A stretch of 64,000 nucleotides of DNA from Leptasterias polaris. Lineage: Eukaryota; Echinodermata; Asteroidea; Forcipulatida; Asteriidae. The notes under the pieces were generated by a model. That model searched no databases, was not told where the DNA came from, and saw only the letters and a list, made by a program, of their open reading frames with translations. The stretch spans positions 372,001 to 436,000 of the forward strand of contig JAZGTN010000171.1 in the NCBI GenBank assembly GCA_037783415.1, given 5' to 3'. The translations under genes and the position numbers were made by a program. Below, piece after piece: positions 10,217-21,608 of the stretch (position 1 is its first letter; every line of letters begins with the position of its first letter).

Positions 10217-12775
10217 CACTAAGTTCTTAAGACAAAATTTGGTGTAACTGTATTTGCAAATAAGTAGCAAAAAGTATTGCCATAAATGAGAAACCATCAA
10301 ATTGTCACTTTTAAATAGACTTTTAAAATAATATAAAAAACAGAAATTTAGACATTTACACAAACCAGCCAAACAAGAAATAACCTTATTTGGGATTTTA
10401 GAATTACATTATTACAATGGTTTCTTAAATATTAATAAGAATGAGCCAACATAGCTGACCTGCATATGTTATCTTTACAAGTTTACAAACAAAATGATTC
10501 AAAGTTTTAAAGATCCACCTTTACAGAGATACAACTGCCTTAGTTCTTTGTAACGATTCCTCTTTGTAATTTAAGGTTGATGCGCTTAGAACTACATACA
10601 TGTTATTATTATTATGCTGATTATAAGTATTATCTGTCTTAAGAGATATTAATCATGTGATGGATAACTTTTACCAGCAAAATGCAAAACAAATCCACAG
10701 TGTTTTCTCAAAACTATAATCTACTTCATCTTCAAATTCATATTGCAGAGTGTATTCTTCCAGAAATTAATAGTGTACCAAATCTTTAAATGAGTAAATG
10801 CATAAATTTAACCAGTAACATAATTAATGTGATCACAAGTGTGGAGTCACAATCAAATGTAAGTTTGCACGTAAAGGTCTGCAAACGTTGATCTCCAATC
10901 AACCGTAATGAAACGCTCAACTTGGCCTCTATCTATTTACTGTGTATTAGGTATGCAAGTGGCCATTCATTTTTACATGAGATATTCTGGTCCCCATTGT
11001 CAGATGGTAGTAAAATGTAGTATGTATTTGAGCTGAACATTTCACAGAGTGATTTCTATACAGAGGCCTACCTCTTGATTCTTGATGCATTTATAAGCAT
11101 TTTACCAATGGTATCCTTAACAAAATGGCTCAAAGGTAACTGATTTAAATCCAACTGGTTATAAGGCAAGGTTGTATGCATGCGAACAGAAGCAAATTTG
11201 ATTTAGTATTTGATATAGGTCATGACTAGTTGAGGGTTGAAAAAAGAGGATACATGAAAAATTCTATTGATGAATTTACTCTTGTTGGTATCAATGAATA
11301 TTAGTTAAGTTTAAACACAAATTAACCAATGTAATAAGAAAAGGTAGTTTAAAATGATTGCAGCAACTTGAAATCTCATCACTGTTTTGTGGATGAGTAT
11401 ATAAACATCTCTCTGTAGTGTACCCTCCTAGGAGAAAACTACTGCAAGATAGGAATTAAATGAATTGTTTGCAATGGCTGAGGTCTACTCTAGTTTAAAT
11501 TAACAGATGGAATGACCCAAGAGAAAATGGGACAGGAATGATGAAGTAGGAATTGTCTTTCTATGAATAGCTCCATACCTTAGGGAACATCAAACTGATG
11601 GTAGGCAATAATACATAATCATAGCAAGAATCACACATGTAAGTCCACATTAGTCAAATGAAACTATTACACTCAATATGACTCTAAAGCTATAATGTCA
11701 CTATTATGTCCGTTTGTGTGTACAGTATGTATATTAACTGTGTTGTAATAGTTGAAACTTTGCATGGTGGAAATACAACCTAATAAGGTTTGTGGTAACA
11801 CCATGTACATGTACATGAAGCAAATCTCTGTATGTGGTGCCACAATTCAGTCATTTTCATGTATATGGTTTTACTGCAAACCTTACTAAATTAGTTTAAA
11901 ACAAACACCACCTTATTATGAAAAACCAAACATGGCGTTATTGTAATTAAATGTAAATTAAAAGTAGAGCTCTATGATCCTCAAGCAGTGCTAATGTTAT
12001 AATGACTGAATAAAGATCAATGTGTGCTATTGTTTTCAGCAAGCCATAATGTGTCATTGTTAGTCTGAAGTGATGTCATTCATGAGGTCTCTATGTTTAG
12101 ATGTCAACCCTTCAGGAAAGGGGCATGCCAACAGTCTATAGTAAGTTTTTGCTATTTATTTTTATTCATGAGTTATTGGCTGCATACTTCTTTTCTTAAT
12201 AGAGTAAGACGTGGGAAGGATATCACACTGTTTGATTTCTCCCTTGTGGTCCAGTCAGTTGCAACAAAGATAACATTCTCCATAAAATGTTTCAAAAAGG
12301 GAAAAAGAAGAAAGCAGCTGGGAAAACAAATCAATTTAAAAAAAAATCATTCATTTCACAGTGGTTCATCCTCAAAGACATCGCAAGACAAAATGGCGAA
12401 ACTTTGGGAAGAAGAAAGGCCAAACTGCTTCTATTTATGTAATGTAACACTTGGTATCATAGAACAGCAAAGCCACAAGAAGTATTAAGAATGAAGTAAA
12501 GAAAATGGCCCCAAAAGGTCACAATTGCAGAAATGATAATGGGCAATTCAGGCTAAAATGTACATTTTCATCCAGTTCCGACCCTCATGGGTCTAAGAGA
12601 ACTCTGCGGTTTTTAACAGGTAATCTGTTTTTAACAGGTAATTACTGGAGATTACGATTCTGAAAAGTTCTCCACAAATTTGAGTAATTATTTACCAAAC
12701 ATTGCACTAAATACTTTCATATCAGGAAGCTCCTGAAAGGCAGCCAGAAATCGGGTTTCACGCTACTTGATACCG
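10217..12775. other. Non-coding stretch
   Basis: AT-rich, no supported gene. A 131-codon ORF at 12093-12488 has no recognisable domain and low-complexity Lys/Ser composition. A short tandem copy of gtttttaacaggtaat lies near 12609-12645. Confidence 0.45.
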
Positions 12776-13074
12776 TTGGTATTCGAATCCAAACAACTGA
12801 CTGCATTGTAAGGAGGTTACACTGTTTGAGAAAGAACATTTGCCTCCTTGCATTGTAAGGAGGTTACTCTGTTTGAGAAAGAACATTTGCCTCCTAAGAA
12901 AACCTGTCTTAGAGTTAGTATAAAGTCGATGAGGTCGCTATTGGTATCAACACCATCATCAGGTCCTGTGTTGACGTCCAAATGTATTATATGCAAGAAG
13001 GTCGATTCACTAATCAACGTAAACAAGAAACATCTGAGAGATAAACTCAGACAGGCTGAAGGTGAAGATGCAGG
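12776..13074 (+). pseudogene. Exon-like fragment with CIIC motif, unassigned
   Basis: An open stretch encodes SKCIICKKVDSLINV, then KHLRDKLRQAEGEDAG, and stops at a plausible splice donor (gcag|gtaagc) at 13074/13075. The Cys-x2-Cys start followed by basic sequence resembles the N-terminus of a transposon-like protein family that also appears near 52.6 kb. Just upstream is a tandem duplication of a 47-bp unit (12802-12848 and 12849-12895) differing at one position seen. No function can be given. Confidence 0.35.
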
Positions 13075-13740
13075 TAAGCAGTACTGAAATGAATTTATCT
13101 GTTTCCCTAGATTATGATTATTGTCCAGATTTTATTAATTGTATCTTTTTCAGGTGGTACGGATTGGGGAAGACAGTATAGGCCAAGAAGAATATAGTTT
13201 AGGGGAGGTTGGTTGGGGTACAACCTCAAATAAAAAAAATTCAAAATAAAGCACAACTTTTCACTTTTAGAGGCATGCCCTTGAATCACTGAAGCCAAGA
13301 AGAAGGCATGATGCCAGCTGATCATGCTCTGACAAAATGAGGGCAGTGTTCATTCTTCACACTAAATAACATTTCCAAAGCAACCAAGGCTAAATGCTAA
13401 ATATTAAAAAAATACTTGAAACCAATCTCTTTAAAACCAATCAAATTAATTTCTAAACAACTAAGCTTCAGTTCTTTTTTCTTCACATTTTGGCAGGTTG
13501 GCCGTTTGGAATTTTTGCTAGCTAGTAGACCCCCCTCCCCGAAAATGTGTTTTTTCAAAACTGACTTGCTGCCAGTTTCCATGAACAACTCTTTAAAGCG
13601 TAAATTTATCAAGTTTCCTAAAAGAAATTTGAAGCACAGAACCCCAAGGATGTGATAACTTGTCATAATTTCACTATCTATACAATTGCATGACCCCCCA
13701 AAAAGTTATTATTCAAGTTTTTGTTGTGACCCTTCCCTTA
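13075..13740. other. Non-coding stretch
   Basis: No supported gene. Overlapping ORFs on both strands near 13.4-13.66 kb have no recognisable domain. Confidence 0.4.
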
Positions 13741-13744
13741 TAGA

Positions 13745-14215
13745 AAAACACTACATTAAAAGTTAAATAGTTTACTGTAGTTTACTTAATTTTTCACTAT
13801 AATATCACTGTAATTATACTGTAGTTTTATTAGTTTTACTGCGTTGCAGTTTCACTAACATTACTGTATAGTCTTTATTACAGTGTATTCACGGTGATTT
13901 TGTAGTAAAACTATAATAAAACTGTAGTTTTATCATATTTTTACCATAAAATCACTAATTTTACGGCAGTTTTATTACAGTTTTACTACACTGTACATGT
14001 ATTTTCTTCAGTTTCACTGTAGTAACTGTAGTAGAACTATAGTGTTTTGCCCAAAATTCGTGTGGTAAAACTGTGTTAAAACTATGTTAAAACTATGTTA
14101 AAACTATAGTTTACTACACTTTTACTATAATATCACTGTAATTGTACTGTAGTTTAAATAGTTTTACTGCATTGTAGTTCCACTGTAATATTACTGCAGA
14201 ATAATTAAACATAAA
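13745..14215. repeat. ACTGTAGTTTTA-type subterminal array
   Basis: About 470 bp made mostly of variants of actgtagttttact, tcactataatatcactgta and ttaaaactatg in both orientations. It immediately precedes an EnSpm-like transposase remnant, and a short stretch of the same kind (15057-15105) follows it. Arrays of short direct and inverted repeats near the ends are usual for EnSpm/CACTA elements, so this is probably a decayed subterminal region. No clear CACTA end was fixed. Confidence 0.5.
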
Positions 14216-14230
14216 ATAAGTACCAAGATT

Positions 14231-15050
14231 TTGAGTTTTAATCAAATTGTGCATATTTATATTTCATTTTGCAAGGGTGGAGAAGAGAAAGTTTCCAACA
14301 GATCAGGACTCACAAAAGCTCAACTTCTCATACTTGTTTTAAGCTTTACTATTCAACATCAGCTGACCGACCTGGGACTCGCCGATTTATTTATAATCCT
14401 CAATTTGATACAACCTGGATGCGTACCAAAGACAAAGTATCTCTTTTATTCGCATTTCACTTTGTGTGACAAAGAGGCATTGCAAGTTAATTTTTATTGT
14501 AATGAATGCTTGGCAAATATTGGTAAGGATCCAGCAATATTGCATTGTCCAGATTGTAATGGCACATTTTCAAAAGCTGATAGTGAAAAAAGAGGAAACT
14601 TTTTTCTCTATCTTCCAGTTGAAGATCAGATCAGAGACATTTTCGAAAATCATGGCTTAGCTTCACTTTTAATTAGTAAATCACCTGTCAGAGAGACAGT
14701 CAGCAATATTTCAGATGGGCATGCCTACAAAAATCTGAAAGTAAATGGCTTCTTTGAAAGGAAATATAGCGTGTCTCTGATATGGAATTGCGATGGTGTA
14801 CCATTGTTCAATAGTTCTAAATTCTAAATAACCCCTGTTCAGTGCACCATTACTGAAGTTCCCCCTAAGTACAGATCTAAAAATGTTATTCTTGCTGCTC
14901 GTTGGTTTGGCTCACAAAAGCCAAAAACTGATACTCTGTTTTTTCCCTTTGTGCAAGAAATGCAAAAGCTTAATTCAGAGGGATTTCCATTTAAACTTCA
15001 CAACAAAACCTTTTGTTCAAAAGTATGCGCCCCATTTTGTTCATGTGACT
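14231..15050 (+). pseudogene. EnSpm/CACTA tnp2-like transposase remnant
   Basis: The reading frame has a Cys pair region (NFYCNECLANIG, HCPDCNGTF), then DGHAYKNLKVNGFF and LIWNCDGVPLFNSSKF, then in the same frame EVPPKYRSKNVILAARWFG and PFVQEMQKLNSEGFPF. This is the order I recall for animal tnp2-type (EnSpm) transposases around the DG-V-FKSSK motif. An in-frame TAA at 14825-14827 follows NSSKF, and the frame then continues without a shift, so the copy is inactivated by a stop codon. Similarity ends near 15045, before the rest of the catalytic domain. The true start is unknown. Confidence 0.65.
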
Positions 15051-15323
15051 CACCTGTTTACTGTAAATTTACTATAGTTTATTGCTTCTACAGTTACTGT
15101 AATAAAATTTCTCTTTTGCTTGTTGCCAATTTCCCCAGTTTTTGGTATGATGGCCTGTCAGTCTCAGTCTCGGCAAAAACATCAGCGAGGGTCTAAACTG
15201 GTAGGGCCGCGAGATACTGGCATTAATATATATTTGGGGCAACGAGGAGTACCCCCACGTCAACGACGATCCTTTCTCAATAAAGAAGAAAATAATGGAG
15301 CAAATTCCCACTGATTAGGTAAA

Positions 15324-15548
15324 TTGGGCTACAACAGATCAGTAACTCAAATAGGCAATAAACTGAAACAACTGAAGACAAAATATAAGCAGATTCTGGT
15401 CAACAACAAGAGAAGCGGGAGGGCTCGAATGGACTGGGATTACTTCAACGAGGTCAGCGCCATTTTGGGTCAATCCACTGACAGGTCAGGTGCTCGACAA
15501 GTGGATCCCTTGTTCATGATCATGATAAGGGTCATTTTTCAAATGTAG
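15324..15548 (+). pseudogene. Myb/SANT-like DNA-binding domain fragment
   Basis: The open frame reads GYNRSVTQIGNKLKQLKTKY, then MDWDYFNEVSAILGQ. This is the second half of a trihelix/Myb-SANT-like fold of the sort carried by Harbinger and similar transposons: a Q-x2-NK-x-K-LK-x-KY helix followed by W-x-YF and ILG. The N-terminal half is missing and the tail is not homologous to anything I recognise. It is a fragment; parent element unknown. Confidence 0.5.
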
Positions 15549-16550
15549 ATTTTCTTCAATAGCTATGAATATGATGAGTGATGTTTCTCTTTCTCAACCT
15601 CGTGGCTCAGTTTAGTCTGCTGGACAAGAATAACCTTGTCATGTGAACGCAAAACCCAGTTTGCTCTATGACTGGCTGAAAGGCAGTTGCTGCAATTCCG
15701 AACTGCTACATAGAAGACTATGAGAAATGCACACAAAAAAAACTTCTCATGTTTGCAACGGCAAATATAAGTACCCATACCTCTCCCGCTATGTCCAGAG
15801 CAGATTATTTTAACCTCTAACGATAAGGAACTCTTAAAAACACTCTTGGGAAAATGCATTGGTGACAAAGCAATAGAGAGAACCAAGTACAGAACGAGAA
15901 CTTAGAAGTCTGAATCCATGAACCACACGTACCCTGCTCCATAAACATTGGATCAACTGCTGCAAGTGCCCTTGCTGCAATGGACAAAAAACAACAATAT
16001 CATAAAAGACATTCAATGGGAAAGAACTGTAATAAAAGACGAGCACATTGTCGAGCTGAATGATGATATTACACTGTGCTAAAACAATTTGTATCAAATC
16101 CAAAGACACAGGACACTAACCGTATAACATATTACTATGAGAGGCTAAAACTCTACAAGGAACACAATTACAGCAAAATGTACTCCAAGCTTTTGAATAG
16201 GATTACAACAGACACTGATGATTGTTTGGCACAAGGTATGAATTCAATAATGAGAAAAAACACAGGAAAGTAAACAGAGAGTCTACTTGACCCATCCGTT
16301 TTAAATCGCTCACCTTGAGCAGCAGTAAGTCGAGCAAACTTCAGCAAGGACATGTTTGCTGTGAATACAGGGATAAAACAAAATAAAGCACAGGACTGCT
16401 TTACTGATGACATCAGACATATGGTACAAACTGAGGCAAACCAAATATCAAACAAATGTGGAAATGACATTACAAGAATGACAAAATTGCTTCTAAAACA
16501 GACACTGCAATCCCAACTCAGAGACAAACTCTTGTAAAAGTGGACAGGCA
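15549..16550 (+). pseudogene. Unassigned transposon-like remnant
   Basis: Interrupted + strand coding potential: a segment at 15680-15729 (related to 19261-19310, about 6 differences in 50), YYYERLKLYKEHNYSKMYSK near 16130, and TDTDDCLAQGMNS near 16212, then further open sequence to 16537. Stops and shifts break it throughout. The two matching 50-bp segments show a repeated family. I do not recognise the protein. Confidence 0.35.
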
Positions 16551-17100
16551 AAACAATACCCCCCCCCACAAAAAACCCAAACTTTTCACTTTTTAATAAA
16601 ATTGTTTCATCTTTTCGTATGTTTTAATGCTGTGCTCTCAATCCACATAACCACAATGAATGGGCATATCCTATGGATGGTTCGGGATTTAATTTGTTGT
16701 GTTTATTGAAAACACACTTTCGATGAATTTCCCAACCAGCCAACAAACATTAATTATATCTAGGCCTATAATATTTGTTGTTTCTTAAATTTAAAATTTA
16801 AAAGATGTGTAAAATTTTCCCAGCAGGGTGGGTGTATTGTTGAGCAAAATCATATTTCCTCCTTACAATGAATGTAGAAAGTTTTTAGCTCGGCCTGTAT
16901 ACCTTTGTTTGAAACCACTTGTTATTGCAAATATTTTTGTTCATCAAACCAATTATTAAATTTTTTAAAACGATGATGTGAAACTAAATAATTTTTAATA
17001 ACACTTAATATTTTTTAAATAAATAATTTTGCTGTTTGCTTTGTGTTTATATTGAAGGTTGATTGTGGCTCATCATTTTTGAAAGAAATGAAGGATATTT
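16551..17100. other. Non-coding stretch
   Basis: A poly-C/poly-A patch near 16558-16575, otherwise AT-rich sequence with no supported feature. Confidence 0.4.
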
Positions 17101-17132
17101 TGTTGCCATGTCTTCTTTCACCATGAAGGGAC

Positions 17133-17387
17133 ATGGAATTCTCACCACTTCAAGATATTTATAGATTGTGTGGGGAAAAAGCAACAGAGCCTGGTAGAAC
17201 CCCACATCCAAAAGAGAAATATAGGGAGATTATACAACGTGCCCTCAACTTGGACATTTCATTTGATGAAGTTGGAGTTCATCCTCTATTCGTTTGTCAT
17301 AGTTGTATGAAAAAACTAAAACATTGGTGGGGAAAGGAAAAGAAACAAGAAAGGCAACGTTTGCAACATCAAAGTCTTTGTTTTTAA
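17133..17387 (+). pseudogene. ZAD/RAG1-N-like zinc-binding segment
   Basis: The 84-codon ORF encodes IYRLCGEKATEPG, then ALNLDISFDEVGVHPLFV, then CHSCMKKLKHWW. The layout (R-L-C-G, a helix ending in a D-x-S-x-D patch, then H-P-x3-C-x2-C) recalls the zinc-coordinating N-terminal segment of ZAD proteins, RAG1 and several transposases. The first expected Cys is a Tyr, so this copy is probably non-functional. It lies about 0.5 kb upstream of a P-type transposase remnant on the same strand and may be its first exon. The link is inference. Confidence 0.45.
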
Positions 17388-17651
17388 GGAGGTTTCTGCA
17401 TGTAGATTCTGTCATGGCAGTATTAAGTTTTTTTCATTTCAAGAAGTTGCGCATCAGCATGTGTTATTGACATAGCAAGGGCCGAAAATATTGCAGGCGA
17501 TGCAAATGAATGACTGTGGAAAAACAGTGGCCAATATTCAATTTTTTTAAGATCTTTCTTGGAAGTTCATGTTTGCCATTTGCAAGTTTCTACATCTGAG
17601 AATTCCTTTTTTAGTTAAGTTCCTTGACTTATTTCAACAACATCAGATGCA

Positions 17652-18816
17652 GTGAAATTAGTCCATACAATTGTTAACAGCAACATTTGTACTGGAAATC
17701 CAGATTTTGCAAGTCTTGTTGAAGCAAAGACCGGTTTTCATGGCGAGATTCCCATTACCATCACTGGAAATGATCTTTATCAAGTATATCTATCTAGAAC
17801 CATCAGACACAAACTCTGCATGCTGCACATCGCGACCCTGGTTTAGCAAACACTAGATGGCAAAGTCCTTCATGGAGACCTTTCTTGTGCAGTCGGTCTC
17901 TTAAAAAGCAAAGGAACCGAATCCTCTACCTTGCCAAAAGCGACAACTAGAAATGACCTCCTGAGCCAGGCCGAACTCATCAAAAAGGCAAAACACCTTA
18001 GAAGGGAGAAGAGTGAACTGAAGAGAAAGATTGGCTACATGAACACAACTATCCAGAGTCTAATGATCAGAGAAAGTACAGTTCTTCATCCAGACCAGCA
18101 GAGCCAACTGCATGCATTTGTCCAAAGCAATTGTTCTGCAGTGACAAAACTGCTTGCTGATGGTTCCCCTGGTCGCCTTTTGTGGGACCAGCAGTTACAA
18201 AGTTTACAAAAAGGAAAAGGGATGCGCTGGCATCCAGCCATCATTCGTTGGTGTATGGCTCTCTACAGCGTATAATGTGATCAGAGCGGTTTCGTCAATT
18301 TGCCCCACCCTAGCACCCTTCACCCTTACAGTCATTTTGGCAATCCAACAATAGGTTCTAACTCTGACATGGTCAAGTTAATCCTGCAGGATACAAATAT
18401 GAAGCCAGATCATCGAAGGAATATTACCATCGCTTTTGACGAAATGAAAGTGAAGTCGGACCTTATGTTCAGTACACGTACTGGGCGAGTCGTTGGTTTT
18501 TTAGATGTGGGTGATCTTGGTAATTAATTAATGAGATCCAGTCCTTTGGAATGAAATGTCGGGGGATGCAGATCCACCTCTTGCTACTCATGTATTAGTT
18601 TTGATGATACAGGTAATTAGTTCATCCCTTCATGCTCCAATTGGTTTTTATGCAACAAGTGGGGTTTTGTCATTCCAGTTGCTGTCTATAATGTATGAGG
18701 CCATCTTGTTGTTGGAGAGTACAGGCTTTAAGGTTTGTGGTCTCGTTTCGGATGGTGCCTCTCCCAACAGAAAGTTTTACAAGTTGTTTGGTGAGGCCCA
18801 GAGTCAGAAGACTTAA
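17652..18816 (+). pseudogene. P-element/THAP9-type transposase remnant
   Basis: A + strand coding track in several frames reads through a coiled-coil-like stretch (KKAKHLRREKSELKRKIGYM), MRWHPAIIRWCMALYS, SICPTLAPFTL, ITIAFDEMKVKSDL, GRVVGFLDVGDLGN, then ATHVLVLMIQVISSSLHAPI and CGLVSDGASPNRKFYKLF. This order (coiled coil, WHP-x-I-RWC, FDEMK-x-K-x-LVY, G-x-VGF-x-D-GD, DGAS-NRKF) is that of P-superfamily transposases such as THAP9. Frameshifts after 18275 and 18527 and the missing C-terminal part show it is dead. No THAP zinc finger was seen. Confidence 0.7.
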
Positions 18817-18869
18817 TGCCAACAATCAATGCAATTTACCTCATTCCATCTCAGCCTGTTGTGTTATTA

Positions 18870-19250
18870 CACTTTTCTTATTGTTATAATACTACTGCAA
18901 ACAATTTATAGTAAAACAATAATAAAAACTATATTAATGCAGTTTTTTTAAATATAAAAGTGACTGCAGTGTCCAGTCAGTGCCACTGAACCTGTCCAAC
19001 TACTGTAGCCTCGATTGCTCCTGTCCTTCCTGTTTGTACTGCTGGTAAGTGTTGTAGTGATGGGCTAATAGGCTATATACTACATGTTTTTAAAATCTTT
19101 TTCAGACATTTTAATGAGGATTGTCAACTATGCAAAGCGATAAAACCAACACAAGAAACTGTATAGGAGAAACTATCTAGTTGAATCTTATGACAATAGC
19201 CATCAAAGGCCAAGATGCAAGTAATTTGACTTTGACAAGGCAGCCAACCA
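18870..19250. other. Non-coding stretch, AT-rich repeat-like start
   Basis: The beginning (18880-18960) has actactgc and tagtaaaac words like the array at 13745-14215, raising the possibility that both mark ends of one EnSpm-related unit. Nothing else supported. Confidence 0.3.
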
Positions 19251-19260
19251 CAAAGGCACA

Positions 19261-19310
19261 AAGGCGGTTGCTGCAATTCCAAACTGCTACATGAGAGACT
19301 ACGAGAAATG
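19261..19310 (+). repeat. 50-bp copy of the 15680-15729 segment
   Basis: aaggcggttgctgcaattcc starts a 50-bp segment matching 15680-15729 with about six substitutions. In frame it reads KAVAAIPNCYMRDYEK and then a TGA. It is a fragment of the same unassigned transposon-like family. Confidence 0.5.
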
Positions 19311-19547
19311 AACAGGGACATTATGTAAGTCTCTCTGTTTCCTAGTATTTTGCAATCTCAGCAGTTTCATTGTCTCAGGCAATCTTTCCCAAATTTGGTA
19401 ATTTTTTGCTGACCACACAGTTCTTCAGAATTTTAGGCCCGTTGTCCTTTCCTGATTGGTCTAAATTCAATCAGGACATCGTTGTTTTAAGATTTTTGCC
19501 AATCATAGTCTAACTTCCCTGTCCGAGTGCGTGACCGGCAGGGTTTT

Positions 19548-20289
19548 TGTACCCTGTTTCGCTCCTGATTACTCAGAGCGAAAAAACTGGCCTCGATGCA
19601 AGAAGGACTTGTTCGAAAGTGCTAAGAGTTTTGCACTTTGATTAGCTGCCTTCCTTAGGAACAGTGTGCTTCCCTAAGTAGTTCCTAAATCTCTTCTTGC
19701 ATCCTTTACCTCGTGCTCTGTTGATACAGGCACTCAGTCCACAGGTCTCGCTTGGGAAGTTGGCCCGGTTCAATTTTCTACCTTGCCCGCTCTCACCCCT
19801 TTTCTGGACTCTATTTCCTGGACTGGTTGTTCGTCGTCAGAGACTCGGAGCCCATCTGCGTCATCAAAAGACCTCGTCCATTCAAGCCACAGAGGCACTA
19901 AAACTAGCTAAGATTTTTCAGTATTATTTCATTGTATAAATATTTGTATTACTACAATCTGTGATTATCCATTGCTTCATTTATATTTTGACTGAAGTCA
20001 CTAAAACATGTTGATGTTTGTGAATTTCTGTTGTTGAGAACTGCTTTGCAAACTGATTTAACTTTTAAACACTGAGGTGTTGAATCCTTGAATCGTGATA
20101 ATGTTGTATTTATATACATGCCATTGGTGATAGAGATTTTTGAGATATTTTAAAATAATAAGCACCATCGAGTGAAACAAGCGGTTCAAATTTGCTGTCC
20201 GTTGTGTTTTCATTTAAGAGCAAAGTTCCGTTTATTAACTACGAACTGGATCGCAGGCTCTAAGTAAATAGAGGTAAAAACCTGTGACA
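19548..20289 (+). repeat. Probable decayed 5' LTR of old gypsy copy
   Basis: The right edge is supported: the sequence ends cctgtgaca at 20289 and is followed after three bases by tggaggcaccgcccgg, matching the LTR end and primer-binding site of the intact related element at 54.88 kb (spacer also three bases). The left edge at tgtaccctg (19548) is a guess from weak likeness to the intact LTR start. No matching 3' LTR is present. Confidence 0.35.
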
Positions 20290-20292
20290 AAT

Positions 20293-20308
20293 TGGAGGCA
20301 CCGCCCGG
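20293..20308 (+). promoter_or_regulatory. Putative primer-binding site
   Basis: tggaggcaccgcccgg lies three bases after the LTR end. The intact relative has tggaggcaccacccgg in the same place (54885-54900). The tRNA was not identified. Confidence 0.55.
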
Positions 20309-20566
20309 ATCTTGCTCAACTCAATTCAATTTCCCTCTCATTGTTCTTACACTTTAGTTTTTGTGCGATTTCGTACTTTTTCTTGAGGGAAATTCCAAAA
20401 ACTTTTAACAGAAGCATTTTTTCTAAATTGATTCTCATCTTGACTTTTTTTCCTGTGATTGATTTATGCAATAATTTGTCAGTATTTTGATATTGTTTGC
20501 ATTATTGTAATTTGTTGCTATAATTTTCAATTATTTTTTATTTTGTAATTGTATCAACTGAGCACG

Positions 20567-21608
20567 ATGGATTTTTCTGATGCCCTCAATTTTGTTTAGC
20601 AGCACAAGGCAAAACTTTAAAACTTAAAGGGGTCCCTAGGGTTAGATCCAGAGCCCAAGACAAATAGTGTTTCAGTAGAAGGTGCCCAAGGCGAAGCACA
20701 AACCGTCTTGAAAATAATTAAGGGTTCCAATAGATCGTACAGGCGACTGATGTTGTTTTCCGACAAATCCCCTGTCCCGTCTGGTGAGCTGGACTTTAAA
20801 ACTGGCGGCGGCTCGCACGTCAACTTTTGAAGGATGACAGCGTTCCAGAGCGTGAGAAGAAGAGTAGGATCACTGAGTCATTGGTTCCACCAGCCCTCAA
20901 CGTAGTCTGGGCCATGGCTGATGGGAGCTCAGCGCAGGAGTATCTCGACTGCCTTACCCTATGGGGCAACTGCGGATGGCAACGAATTACTCACTTCATT
21001 CCGCTGCTCCTACAAGAAGGAAGAGGAGAAAGCTTCTGACTATCTCCTTCGGTTTTATACATCGCTGACCCACATCATTAAAATGGAAGGCATTGACTCT
21101 GAAGATGCAGACAAGGCGCTATGCAGCCAGTTTCAGCGGGGGTGTCTGTTCAACCACCACCTCCTGAACATACTTCAGTTACAGACGAGGAAGAACGATC
21201 CTCCAACCATGCTTCTTCTACGAGAGGTCCGGGTAGCAGAAAGTCAGCTAGAAGAAAAGACGGAGAAGAGAAAGAAAACGGTTAAGGCTGCAAAGCGGGT
21301 CGCTGCCATTGCCATTAAAATGATGTCTTCATCACATCACGAGAAGGATGGTGAAGTAAAAAAGTTGCGACAGGCAGTCGAACGCCTGCACCACCGATTA
21401 GATGACCTTTTCAAAAGTCAGAATACACCCTGTTGTCCTGCAGCCAACCCGTCAATACACCAGACAAGCCATTTTTTGCTACAACTGTGGGGAAGGGCCT
21501 AGGATGAACTATTGTACCAATCAGAAGAACCCGACCCTGGTACAAGAGAAAATGATGACCCAGATGACAGATAATAAGAGTTCGGGAAATGCCGGCAGAC
21601 AACTGTAA
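20567..21608 (+). pseudogene. Old gypsy copy: gag remnant
   Basis: Gag sequence parallels that of the intact element at 55.26 kb: start MDFSDALNF, then LVPPALNVVWAMADGS, QFQRGCLFNHHLLNILQLQT, a Lys/Glu-rich stretch, and a zinc knuckle region reading CYNCGEGPRMNYC. A TAG soon after the start, frameshifts near 20.83 and 21.0 kb and a damaged knuckle show decay. At its 3' end it keeps tcgggaaatgcc, that is, heptamer G GGA AAT in the gag frame, 20 nt before the gag stop. That is the place where the intact relative has G GGA AAA. Confidence 0.75.

Noticed and set aside
12093..12488. 131-codon ORF
   Set aside because: No recognisable domain, poor composition and no splice or homology support; likely a chance opening.
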